From the NCBI RefSeq assembly GCF_009660225.1, contig NZ_CP045920.1, positions 2,430,079 to 2,494,078 on the forward strand: a DNA stretch of 64,000 bases, in the 5' to 3' direction. Both the position numbers and the translations under genes were made by a program. This DNA is from Pseudactinotalea sp. HY158 (GTDB lineage Bacteria > Actinomycetota > Actinomycetes > Actinomycetales > Beutenbergiaceae). Positions 56,062 through 64,000 of the stretch are shown here, piece after piece. The notes under the pieces are model-generated. The model searched no databases and had not been told where the DNA came from. It worked only from the letters and a program-made list of their open reading frames with translations. Positions within the stretch are counted from its first letter, which is position 1. Each line of letters opens with the position of its first letter.

Positions 56062-58728
56062 ATGACTACTGCTTCCCGCCACGCCAAGGCACGCCCGACC
56101 GCCCCGGTGCGCGACGTCGTCCATACGCCGGACAAGGTGAGCCTCGAGGGACTGGAGGCGCGGTGGGATGAGGCGTGGTCCGAGGCGGGGCTGTTCGCCT
56201 TCGACGAGCGCACGACGCGCGAGCAGGTCTACTCGATCGACACCCCGCCGCCGACGGCGAGCGGGTCGCTGCACGTGGGGCACGTGTTCTCCTACACCCA
56301 GACCGATGCGATCGCGCGCTACCAGCGGATGGCGGGCAAGAACGTCTTCTACCCGATGGGCTGGGACGACAACGGGCTGCCGACCGAGCGGCGGGTGCAG
56401 AACTACTACGGCGTGTTCGTGGACACGTCGCTGCCGTACGAGGAGGACTTCGAGCCCCCGTTCCACGGCGACATGCCCAAGAGTGCCCGGCAAGTGGGCA
56501 TCTCCCGGCGCAACTTCGTCGAGCTGTGCCTGCGGCTGACGACCGAGGACGAGAAGTCCTTCGAGGAGGTCTTCCGCCACCTCGGGCTGAGCGTCGACTG
56601 GGCCCAGACGTATCAGACGATCTCCCCCACCTCCCAGGAGGCCTCGCAGCGGGCGTTCCTGCGCAACCTCGCCCGCGGGGAGGCCTACCAGATCGAGGCC
56701 CCGACGATGTGGGACGTCACGTTCCGCACCGCGGTCGCCCAGGCCGAGCTCGAGGACCGCGAGCGCCCGGGCGCCTATCACCGGGTCTCCTTCCACCGGG
56801 CGGCTGCCGACGGTGGAGAAGGCGCGAGCGAGCCGGTGTTCATCGAGACGACGCGCCCCGAGCTGCTGCCCGCGTGCGTGGCCCTCGTGGCCCACCCGGA
56901 CGACGAGCGCTACGCCGACCTGTTCGGCACGACGGTCACCTCCCCCGTGTTCGGGGTCGAGGTGCCGGTGCTCGCCCATGCCCTCGCCGACCCCGAGAAG
57001 GGCTCGGGCATCGCGATGATCTGCACCTTCGGCGACACGACCGACGTGACCTGGTGGCGCGAGCTCAACCTGCCCGCCCGCACCGTCATCGGCCGCGACG
57101 GGCGCTTCCGGCCCGAGGCCCCCGAGGCGATCACCTCCGAGGAGGGCCGGGCCGCCTACGCCGAGCTCGCCGGGCTCACGGTGTTCTCGGCCCAGAAGCG
57201 CGTGGTCGAACAGCTGACCGCCTCCGGGGACCTGCACGGGGAACCGAAGAAGATCACCCACCCGGTCAAGTTCTTCGAGAAGGGCGAGCGGCCGCTCGAG
57301 ATCGTCTCCTCGCGGCAGTGGTACCTGCACAACGGCGGCCGCGACGACTCGAGCGACGGCCTGCGCGCCGGGCTGCTCGAGCGCGGCGAGGAGCTCACGT
57401 GGCACCCGCCGTTCATGGCCTCCCGGTACGCGAACTGGGTCGGCGGGCTCAACGGCGACTGGCTGCTCAGCCGGCAGCGGTTCTTCGGCGTGCCGTTCCC
57501 GCTGTGGTACCGACTCGACGCGGACGGCGAGCCCGGCTACGACGAGCCGCTCACCCCGCCGGAGAGCGCGCTCCCGATCGACCCGAGCATCGACGTTCCC
57601 GCCGGCTACACCGAGGACCAGCGCGGCGTCCCGGGCGGATTCGCCGGCGACCCCGACGTCATGGACACGTGGGCCACCTCCTCCCTCACCCCGCAGCTGG
57701 CGGGCCGGTGGGAGCGGGAGGGCGACTTCTTCGCCAAGGTGTTCCCGATGGACCTGCGCCCGCAGGCCCACGACATCATCCGCACGTGGCTCTTCTCCAC
57801 CGTCGTGCGCTCGCACGCCGAGCACGACACGCTCCCGTGGCGGCACGCGGCGATCTCGGGCTGGATCCTCGACCCGGACCGCAAGAAGATGTCGAAGTCG
57901 AAGGGGAACGTCGTCACCCCGATCGGGCTGCTGCACACCCACGGCGCGGACGCGGTGCGGTACTGGGCGTGCTCGGCCCGGCTCGGCGCGGACACGGCCT
58001 TCGACGAGCAGCAGATGAAGATCGGCCGGCGGCTCGCGATCAAGGTGCTCAACGCCTCGAAATTCGCCCTCTCGCTCGGGCCGGTGCGGTTGGACGGCGC
58101 CCTGGTCACCGAGCCGATCGACCGCGCCCTGCTCGCGGGGCTCGCCTCGGTGGTCGAGACCGCGACGGCGGCCTACGCCGAGTACAACTACACGCGCGCG
58201 CTCGAGGTGACCGAGACGTTCTTCTGGACGTTCTGCGACGACTACCTCGAGCTGGTCAAGGACCGTGCCTACGGTCACGAGGACTCCGGGGCGAGCGCGG
58301 CGCAGACGGCCTCGGCGCAGGCGACGCTCGCGATCGCGCTCGACGTGGTGCTGCGGCTCCTCGCCCCCGTGCTGCCGTTCGCGACCGAGGAGGTGTGGTC
58401 GTGGTGGCGCGAGGGCTCCGTGCACGCGAGCCCGTGGCCGGGCGTGGAGGTCCTGCGCGACGCCGGCGGGGCGGCCGACCCGACCCTGGTCGATGCGGCC
58501 GGGGCGGCGCTGGCCGCCATGCGCAAGCTCAAGAGCGAGGCGAAGGCCTCCCAGCGCACCCCGTTCGGCGACGTGAGGATCACCAGCTCCTCGGACGAAC
58601 TGCTCTCGCGGGTGAAGGACGACCTGCGCCGGGCCGGGGTCGTGCAGGGACAGTTGACGATCGCGGCGCAGCAGGCGGACGTCCAGGGCGAGGTCCGGGT
58701 GACCGGCGAGCTCGTCACCGCGGAGTAG
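56062..58728 (+). CDS. valS: Valyl-tRNA synthetase
   Basis: An 888-residue class I synthetase. HIGH box HVGH (71-74) after TPPPTASGSL, WDDNGLPTERRVQNYYG, editing-domain FIETTRPELLPACVALVAH, and KMSKSKGNVV (KMSKS from residue 609). This variant with WDDNG is usual in actinobacteria. ATG 56062 follows a weak site gggagaatcgggcc. No T-box was found upstream, unlike ileS. The C-terminal coiled-coil arm is short compared with E. coli ValRS (951). Confidence 0.97.
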   Translation: MTTASRHAKARPTAPVRDVVHTPDKVSLEGLEARWDEAWSEAGLFAFDERTTREQVYSIDTPPPTASGSLHVGHVFSYTQTDAIARYQRMAGKNVFYPMGWDDNGLPTERRVQNYYGVFVDTSLPYEEDFEPPFHGDMPKSARQVGISRRNFVELCLRLTTEDEKSFEEVFRHLGLSVDWAQTYQTISPTSQEASQRAFLRNLARGEAYQIEAPTMWDVTFRTAVAQAELEDRERPGAYHRVSFHRAAADGGEGASEPVFIETTRPELLPACVALVAHPDDERYADLFGTTVTSPVFGVEVPVLAHALADPEKGSGIAMICTFGDTTDVTWWRELNLPARTVIGRDGRFRPEAPEAITSEEGRAAYAELAGLTVFSAQKRVVEQLTASGDLHGEPKKITHPVKFFEKGERPLEIVSSRQWYLHNGGRDDSSDGLRAGLLERGEELTWHPPFMASRYANWVGGLNGDWLLSRQRFFGVPFPLWYRLDADGEPGYDEPLTPPESALPIDPSIDVPAGYTEDQRGVPGGFAGDPDVMDTWATSSLTPQLAGRWEREGDFFAKVFPMDLRPQAHDIIRTWLFSTVVRSHAEHDTLPWRHAAISGWILDPDRKKMSKSKGNVVTPIGLLHTHGADAVRYWACSARLGADTAFDEQQMKIGRRLAIKVLNASKFALSLGPVRLDGALVTEPIDRALLAGLASVVETATAAYAEYNYTRALEVTETFFWTFCDDYLELVKDRAYGHEDSGASAAQTASAQATLAIALDVVLRLLAPVLPFATEEVWSWWREGSVHASPWPGVEVLRDAGGAADPTLVDAAGAALAAMRKLKSEAKASQRTPFGDVRITSSSDELLSRVKDDLRRAGVVQGQLTIAAQQADVQGEVRVTGELVTAE

Positions 58729-58816
58729 TCCCGACCCACCTCGGCCACCGTGCAAGAATGAACCCGAAAACAACACTTCGGGACACGAGTCCGCGGGGAC
58801 AAGCCAAGGAGGGCCA

Positions 58817-59596
58817 GTGTTAGTGACCGAACGCCGCCGGCGCGTGCTCGAGGAGGTCCGCCGAAAGGGTGCGGTCACCGTGACCGACCTGTCCGAACGG
58901 CTCGGCGTCAGCGGCATGACGATCCGCCGCGACCTCGAGGCACTCGCCGGCGACGGCATGCTGGAGAAGGTGCACGGCGGCGCGACCGTCCGGCACGCCC
59001 CGAGCGCCGAGGAGCTCGACTTCGACGAGACCTCCCAGCAGCGCCGGGCCGAGAAGGAGGCGATCGCCGAACGCGCCGCCCAGCTCGTTCAGCCCGGCAT
59101 GTCGGTCGGGGTGTCCGCGGGATCGACCACGTGGACCTTCGCGCGGCACCTGCGCGGGATCTCGGACCTGACGATCGTGACCAACTCGCTGCGCATCGCC
59201 GAGGAGTTCCGGCGCACGGATCCGGACCGGACCGTGGTCATCACCGGCGGCGTGCGCACCCCCTCGGAGGCGCTCGTGGGCCCGGTCGCGGTGCGCGCGC
59301 TCCAGGTGCTGCACTGCGACGTGCTGTTCCTCGGCGTGCACGGGGTGGACCTGCGCGCCGGACTCACGACCCCGAACCTCATGGAGGCCGAGACGAACCG
59401 GGCCCTCGTGGCCTCGGCGCAGCAGCTCGTGGTGCTCGCGGACCATTCGAAGTTCGGCCGGGTCGGGTTGAGCACGATCGTGGAACTGAACGCCGTGGAC
59501 ACCCTCGTGACCGACTCCGGCGTGGACCCGGAGGCCCTCGAGGTCGTCGGCGAGCAGGTGGGCGAGCTCATCACGGTGGCCGCGCCGGGCCAGTGA
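58817..59596 (+). CDS. DeoR-family transcriptional regulator
   Basis: A 259-residue repressor: an N-terminal HTH (TERRRRVLEEVRRKGAVTV, SERLGVSGMTIRRDLEAL) and a C-terminal DeoRC sugar-phosphate-binding domain (about 80-240; SVGVSAGSTTWTFARHL, TIVTNSLRIAEEF, DHSKFGRVGL). Start is GTG at 58817 or 58823; AAGGAGGG (58806-58813) suits 58823 slightly better, and 58817 would put a rare TTA codon second. Target unknown; a sugar catabolism operon is likely. Confidence 0.92.
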   Translation: MLVTERRRRVLEEVRRKGAVTVTDLSERLGVSGMTIRRDLEALAGDGMLEKVHGGATVRHAPSAEELDFDETSQQRRAEKEAIAERAAQLVQPGMSVGVSAGSTTWTFARHLRGISDLTIVTNSLRIAEEFRRTDPDRTVVITGGVRTPSEALVGPVAVRALQVLHCDVLFLGVHGVDLRAGLTTPNLMEAETNRALVASAQQLVVLADHSKFGRVGLSTIVELNAVDTLVTDSGVDPEALEVVGEQVGELITVAAPGQ

Positions 59597-59600
59597 GCCG

Positions 59601-60575
59601 CTACCGATCGCGCGGCACGCGCCACAGGTGCATCGTGGCGTAGGAGCGCCACGGGGACCACCGCTGCGCGCGCCGCCCGAGGGCCGCGTGGGCGGCCGAT
59701 CGTGACAGCGCGGGATCGGTGAGGCCGAGGACGCGGGCGCCGGCGAGCACGGCGACGTCGCCGAGCAGCCAGGCGTCCGGATCGCCGCGCAGCCGCATCG
59801 CCGCGTAGGCGGCCGTCCAGGGCCCGATGCCGGGGATCGCGGTGAGCCGGGCGCGCCACCGCTGCGACTCGACGTCCGGGTCGACATCCGGATCGATTCC
59901 CGGATCGAGCACGTCGCGGGAGCCGTCGACGAGGCCGGCGATCGCCCGGACCGCGGCGATCGAGCGGGCCGGGAGCCGCAGCGGTCGCTCCGGATCGAGC
60001 GGGCGCTCCGGCTCGGGCAGGCCCTCGAGGAGCTGCCGGGCGGTGGGCACGAGCCGGGTGAGCCCGGCCGCGCCGCCGTCGACCGGTGAGCCGAGCATCC
60101 GGGTGAGCCGGCCGAGGTGCTCGCGGGCGCGGGCCACGGAGATCTGCTGGCCCACGACCGCGCGGAGCAGGAGCTCATGCGGATCGCTCGCGCCGGGAAC
60201 GCGGATGCCCGGGATCGCCGCCACCCGTGGGGCGAGCACCGGGTCGGCGGCGAGGGCGGCATCGACCTCGGCCGGGTCCGTATCGAGATCGAGGAGACGA
60301 CGGAGCGCGCCGAGCGCCGCCGCCTCGTCCCCCGCGTCGGCCAGGTCGAGCCGCGCCCGCAGGCGCCACGCGGACGGGTCGCCGTGGCTCCGCCCGGTCG
60401 CGGTCACCTCGATCACCGCGGGGCCACCCGGCAGCCGGAGCGTGCGGGCATAGGTGAGCGGGCCGCCCGGGGCGAGTTGCGCCGTCTCCACGCCCTCGAT
60501 CGCGCGCGCGGCGAGGAAGCCGAAGACGCCCGGCGCGTCGTAGGGAGACGGCGCGGGCAGGTCGACGGTCGGCAT
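59601..60575 (-). CDS. alkA: DNA-3-methyladenine glycosylase II (AlkA-like)
   Basis: A 324-residue base-excision repair enzyme. An N-terminal AlkA_N-like domain (about 1-110) precedes the HhH-GPD fold: LLLRAVVGQQISVARA, then the hairpin LTAIPGIGPWTAAYAAMRL and the catalytic Asp in DAWLLGDVAVL. It removes alkylated purines. The Ada/AraC domain found in AdaA-AlkA fusions is absent. It is convergent with the DeoR gene, four bases between stops. Confidence 0.93.
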   Translation of the reverse strand: MPTVDLPAPSPYDAPGVFGFLAARAIEGVETAQLAPGGPLTYARTLRLPGGPAVIEVTATGRSHGDPSAWRLRARLDLADAGDEAAALGALRRLLDLDTDPAEVDAALAADPVLAPRVAAIPGIRVPGASDPHELLLRAVVGQQISVARAREHLGRLTRMLGSPVDGGAAGLTRLVPTARQLLEGLPEPERPLDPERPLRLPARSIAAVRAIAGLVDGSRDVLDPGIDPDVDPDVESQRWRARLTAIPGIGPWTAAYAAMRLRGDPDAWLLGDVAVLAGARVLGLTDPALSRSAAHAALGRRAQRWSPWRSYATMHLWRVPRDR

Positions 60576-60711
60576 GCCTCGATCCTGCCACCGCAGGGCC
60601 CGCGTGCCCGTTCGGGCACGGCGACGGGCCGACTCGGCTTCCCGTGCGCCCGGGACGCGCCCGTGCCGCCGACGTATCCTCCGGGGAGGAGTCCGAAGGA
60701 GGTGGAGGGCG

Positions 60712-61854
60712 GTGTTCGAGTCGCGGATGCCCGATTCGGCCGGTGGAGCGACGCCCGGTCACGGGGCCGGGCCGGTCCGTCGCCCCACCACGCCCGAGTC
60801 GGTCAGCACGGACGCACGGGACATCCTGCTGACGCAGCGTCGCGCCGGGAACGCCGTCACCGTCTCCCTCATCCACGCACGATCGGGCCTGCGGCCGGGT
60901 CTCGGCGTGCTGCAACGGGTGATGGCGTCGGTCGTCATGCGGCGCGGCGACCGCGGGGAACGACGGGTCGGCCAAGTTCTCATCGAGCGCGGGTCCGGCA
61001 CGGCGGGCGGGGCACACGCCACGGCCTACGCGGTGTTCACGCGGATGGTCGTCAACGCGACCGAGAAGAAGACCTTCGAGGCGGCGATGACGGGGCTGGG
61101 CGCGCTGCTCGACACCTTCCGATCGCTGCCGGGATACCGGAGCGCGACCGAGAAGGAGCGGCATTCGATCGAGACGATGACCGGAGTCGTCCGCAACTCC
61201 ATCTCCCGGGCGACCACAGGTGAGGGGATCGACGATCTCGAATGCACGCAGACCCTTCAACAGGCGATCGAGCAGACGCTCCGCATCAGGAACGCGATCC
61301 CCGGCACGCTCATCCGCGACCGGGACGGCAAGCCGGTGAGCGGGAAGAAGGGCGCCGGGGAGGACAGCGAACGCGTGGGCGTGCGGAAGCTCGGCGATGC
61401 TCATCGGGTGCTCGGGCGGGAGGGCGAGGTGAAGGATCCGGGCGGCGGCCAGGGGAAGACCATGGCCGCCGGGATGCTCATGACGTTCGATCGCAAGGCC
61501 CTCACGGTCGATGTCGAGGATCGCAGCGCGCGGTACGGCGCCGCGCTCGCGCAGCACACGATGACCGTCTTCGCCGCCTTCCCCGGTCTGAGCCGAGAGA
61601 AGCAGGGCGTGGTCCAATGGCGATTCGTCGACGACGCGTTGACGGAGGTGGATCTCGACGATGAGCTGGACGCACGGGTTCGCGCGGAGGTGGCCCGGCT
61701 CACCGGGTTGCCGGAGCCGTCGAGGAAACGCGGGCTCGAGGCCGACGTCGCCGTCGACGACCTCGATGATCGGGACCAGGACGAGGAGGAGCTCTCCGAC
61801 CTCGAGGACGAACAGTCTCGGGTGAAGCGGTCGAGGACCGGGAACAACGACTGA
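60712..61854 (+). CDS. Uncharacterised protein with an N-terminal LQR-x-x-GN-type motif
   Basis: A 380-residue protein from GTG 60712, whose ribosome site AAGGAGGTG (60697-60705) is a perfect anti-16S match; ATG 60727 is weaker. DILLTQRRAGNAVTVSLIHA (about residues 32-51) resembles the (I/L)LxLQRxxGNxAVxxLL motif seen near the start of many DUF4157/eCIS-associated and polymorphic-toxin-like proteins. The centre is helical (EKKTFEAAMTGLGALL), the last 80 residues are acidic with a basic tail RVKRSRTG. No signal peptide, membrane segment or known catalytic motif. It stands alone between alkA and the MBL gene. Function unknown. Confidence 0.75.
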   Translation: MFESRMPDSAGGATPGHGAGPVRRPTTPESVSTDARDILLTQRRAGNAVTVSLIHARSGLRPGLGVLQRVMASVVMRRGDRGERRVGQVLIERGSGTAGGAHATAYAVFTRMVVNATEKKTFEAAMTGLGALLDTFRSLPGYRSATEKERHSIETMTGVVRNSISRATTGEGIDDLECTQTLQQAIEQTLRIRNAIPGTLIRDRDGKPVSGKKGAGEDSERVGVRKLGDAHRVLGREGEVKDPGGGQGKTMAAGMLMTFDRKALTVDVEDRSARYGAALAQHTMTVFAAFPGLSREKQGVVQWRFVDDALTEVDLDDELDARVRAEVARLTGLPEPSRKRGLEADVAVDDLDDRDQDEEELSDLEDEQSRVKRSRTGNND

Positions 61855-61879
61855 TCCTCGCCTCTCCCACCCGGGGCGG

Positions 61880-62551
61880 TCAGTGCCCGCGAGCGATCCA
61901 GTCGGCCAGGTGCGGCTTCTCGGCGCCGATGCTCGTGGAGTCCCCGTGGCCGGTGAGCACCTCGGTGGATTCGGGCAGGGTGAGGAGCCGGTCGCGGATC
62001 GAGTCGACGATCGTGCCGAAGTCCGAGAACGAGCGGCCCGTGGCGCCGGGGCCGCCGTTGAAGAGCGTGTCGCCGGAGAACAGCACGCCGCCCTCCCCCA
62101 ACGCCGGGGCGTGGAAGCAGGTCGAGCCCGGGGAGTGCCCGGGCGTGTGGAGCGCGGTGAGGCTCACCTCGGCGCCCGCCGGGCCGATCGTGAACACCTG
62201 ACCGTCGACGATCTCGGCGTCGAAGCCGGCGCGTGGATACACCTCCCGCCAAAGCATCTCGTCGGCCGGGTTGAGGTGGATCGGCGCCCCGAGTCGCGCG
62301 GCGACGTCGCGGGCGGCGCGGATGTGGTCGTCATGGCCGTGCGTGAGGAGCACGGCGACCACGCGTCGTCCCGACACGGCCGCGACCACGGCGTCGGCGT
62401 CGTGGGCGGGATCGATCACGAGGCACGCCTCGTCGTCCCCGACGATCCACACGTTGTTGTCGACCTCCCACGTGCCCCCGTCGAGGGAGAACGTGCCGCT
62501 CGTGACGACGTTCTCGATGCGGATGCGGCCGGTGGCGTCGGTGCGCGTCAT
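61880..62551 (-). CDS. MBL-fold hydrolase of the mycothiol formaldehyde pathway
   Basis: A 223-residue metallo-beta-lactamase-fold enzyme: [10 protein letters not shown] is the HxHxDH metal motif, [12 protein letters not shown] and [10 protein letters not shown] carry further ligands (His, Asp), and the final His is in LTGHGDS. Its ATG overlaps the mscR stop (ATGA). In Mycobacterium the same pair (Rv2259-Rv2260) occurs; the hydrolase is thought to split S-formylmycothiol. Probable role, by synteny. Confidence 0.92.
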   Translation of the reverse strand: MTRTDATGRIRIENVVTSGTFSLDGGTWEVDNNVWIVGDDEACLVIDPAHDADAVVAAVSGRRVVAVLLTHGHDDHIRAARDVAARLGAPIHLNPADEMLWREVYPRAGFDAEIVDGQVFTIGPAGAEVSLTALHTPGHSPGSTCFHAPALGEGGVLFSGDTLFNGGPGATGRSFSDFGTIVDSIRDRLLTLPESTEVLTGHGDSTSIGAEKPHLADWIARGH

Positions 62552-63684
62552 GAGTCCTCCCCCCGCCGGTCGGCGACGACCCCGGGGGGCGGGTTGATCT
62601 CCACCACGGAGCGCAGCACGCGGCCGGCGCTCATCTGGGTGAAGGCGGGTTCGATCTCGCCGAGTTCGATCCGCTCGGTCACGAAGCCGTCGAGGTCGAG
62701 GCGGCCGCGCCGGTACTGGTCGACGAGCATCGGCAGGTCGCGCGAGGGCAGCGTGTCGCCGTACCAGGAGGACTTGATCGAGCCGCCGCGGCCGAAGAGC
62801 TCGTCGAGTGGGAGCTCGAACGTCGTGCCGGGCTCGGGCACGCCGACGAGCACGACCCGCCCGGCCAGATCCCGGGCGCGGAAGGCCTGCTCGAACGTCA
62901 CGGCGATGCCGGCGGCGTCGACCACGAGGTCGGCCCCGAAGCCGCCGGTGAGGGACCGGATGCCCTCGACCACATCCTGCTCGCGGGCGTTGATCGTGTC
63001 GGTGGCGCCGAAGGAGCGCGCGGTGGCGAGCTTGCCGTCGTCGAGGTCGACCGCGATGATCGTCGTGGCCCCGGCGAGCGCGGCGCCGGCGACGGCCGCC
63101 GTGCCCACGCCGCCGCAGCCGATGACCGCCACGGACTCACCGCGCCGGATCGCCCCGGTGTTGATCGTGGCCCCGATGCCGGCCATGACCCCGCAGCCGA
63201 GCAGTCCGAGGGCGGCGTACTGGTGGGGCTCGATCGCCCCCTCGATCTTCGTGCACTGGCCGGCCGCCACGAGGGTCTTCTCCGCGAAGGCGCCGATACC
63301 GAGCGCCGGGGAGAGCTCGGTGCCGTCGAGCAGGGTCATCTTGTTCACGGCGTTGTGGGTGTCGAAGCAGTACCAGGGCTCCCCCCTGCGGCACGCCCGG
63401 CAGCTCCCGCACACGGCCCGCCAGTTGAGGATGACGGCGTCGCCGGGGGCGACCTCGGTCACGCCCTCGCCCACCGCAGCGACGATGCCGGAGGCCTCGT
63501 GCCCGAGCAGGTAGGGGAAGTCGTCGCCCACGCCGCCGACCTTGTAGTGCAGGTCGGTCTGGCACACCCCGCACGTGATCACGTCGACCAGCGCCTCGCC
63601 GGGCCCGGGGTCGGGCACCAGGATCGTCTCCACGGTCACCGGCTCGTTCTTCGCCTTGCAGACGACGGCCCTCACCTCGTGCAC
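62548..63684 (-). CDS. mscR: S-(hydroxymethyl)mycothiol dehydrogenase
   Basis: A 378-residue zinc-dependent alcohol dehydrogenase-family enzyme. [17 protein letters not shown] holds the catalytic zinc ligand Cys, GHEASGIV the His, [15 protein letters not shown] the four structural zinc cysteines, and [12 protein letters not shown] the NAD loop. It oxidises the formaldehyde-mycothiol adduct. GTG 63684 is chosen because AAGGGAGG lies just upstream and the conserved region starts at once; ATG 63726 is less likely. Mycothiol use is consistent with an actinobacterium. Confidence 0.94.
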   Translation of the reverse strand: MHEVRAVVCKAKNEPVTVETILVPDPGPGEALVDVITCGVCQTDLHYKVGGVGDDFPYLLGHEASGIVAAVGEGVTEVAPGDAVILNWRAVCGSCRACRRGEPWYCFDTHNAVNKMTLLDGTELSPALGIGAFAEKTLVAAGQCTKIEGAIEPHQYAALGLLGCGVMAGIGATINTGAIRRGESVAVIGCGGVGTAAVAGAALAGATTIIAVDLDDGKLATARSFGATDTINAREQDVVEGIRSLTGGFGADLVVDAAGIAVTFEQAFRARDLAGRVVLVGVPEPGTTFELPLDELFGRGGSIKSSWYGDTLPSRDLPMLVDQYRRGRLDLDGFVTERIELGEIEPAFTQMSAGRVLRSVVEINPPPGVVADRRGEDS

Positions 63685-63798
63685 ATCGGCCTCCCTTGGT
63701 TGCGTGTCGACGTTGACCGCCACCATATCCGCTGCCCCGCGATCCAGCGGGCAGGACGGGAGGACGCGTGGTCGATCCGGGCGGCGTGGCGGCCGAGC

Positions 63799-64000
63799 TC
63801 AGCGACGCTTGGTCGGGATGCCGAGGATGGTCGGGGGCGGGGCGTCGAGCTCGTCGATCGGCTCCTCCGGCCCGCCCTCACCGCCGCCGCCTCCCCATTC
63901 CGGCCCGACCCACACGCGCCAGTTCTCCTCGTAGCGGCGAATGCTCGCGTCCGCCACGAGCGCGGCCGGATCGGCCTCCCCCAGCTGGGCGTGGAGGGAG
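63799..64000 (-). CDS. C-terminal end of an unidentified protein (runs off the window)
   Basis: The last 66 codons of a minus-strand gene, ending at TGA 63799-63801. The peptide reads ADASIRRYEENWRVWVGPEW, then a Gly run and PPPTILGIPTKRR. Codon use is normal for the region. The start lies outside the window. I do not recognise the family. Confidence 0.6.
   Translation of the reverse strand, partial: SLHAQLGEADPAALVADASIRRYEENWRVWVGPEWGGGGGEGGPEEPIDELDAPPPTILGIPTKRR

Overview
The window is high-GC chromosomal DNA from an actinobacterium. The supporting marks are a translational-type T-box ahead of ileS, a mycothiol-dependent formaldehyde detoxification pair (mscR plus an MBL hydrolase), coenzyme F420 genes, LPxTG wall-anchored glycosidases, and a 13E12-like DUF222/HNH gene. 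A member of the order Micrococcales is my best guess, as an inference from gene content only. I see no rRNA, tRNA, CRISPR array, complete insertion sequence or prophage.
Layout. 1-1.6 kb: edge of an FAD disulfide oxidoreductase, a DinB-like protein, a repeat-rich gap and a tiny membrane protein. 1.8-4.9 kb: a wall-anchored glycosidase-like protein. 4.9-10.8 kb: a minus-strand ileS-folC-rpiR run led by a T-box. 10.8-12 kb: a PIN-toxin relic and an aldo/keto reductase. 12-16.6 kb: a wall-anchored GH95 fucosidase-like protein. 16.7-19.2 kb: AhpD-like and TerC genes, then a scar of gene fragments around a broken toxin-antitoxin pair. 19.2-21 kb: nucleoside hydrolase and SDR. 21-30.7 kb: a form II CO dehydrogenase-like cluster (xdhC, coxE, moxR on minus; coxSLM-G on plus) with a MocA-like gene, a multi-pass membrane protein and a TusA-like protein. 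30.8-33.9 kb: SDR, a secreted cysteine-containing protein, ECF sigma and probable anti-sigma. 34-37.8 kb: an ABC transporter of the putative F420-0 type beside cofE. 38-42 kb: the giant DUF222/HNH gene with 18-bp periodic DNA upstream. 42-48.8 kb: LLM flavoprotein and GH4 glucosidase divergent from a PfkB kinase and a sugar ABC transporter without ATPase. 48.7-51.6 kb: pgeF, an AT-richer putative acquired gene, a duplicated pgeF 3' end and a MazEF pair with a dead toxin. 51.6-56 kb: TauE/SafE, a MacB/FtsX-like ABC exporter with PadR regulator, and an orphan antitoxin. 56-64 kb: valS, DeoR regulator, alkA, an uncharacterised LQR-GN protein, the MBL-mscR pair and a gene cut by the window edge.
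The clearest unexplained patterns are: (i) a 59-bp palindromic element present twice, one copy abutting a 30-bp tandem expansion; (ii) a 20-bp word found three times, twice inside coding sequence; (iii) two scars in which fragments of neighbouring genes are duplicated beside decayed MazEF pairs; and (iv) four toxin-antitoxin relics in which antitoxins persist and toxins are dead or absent.
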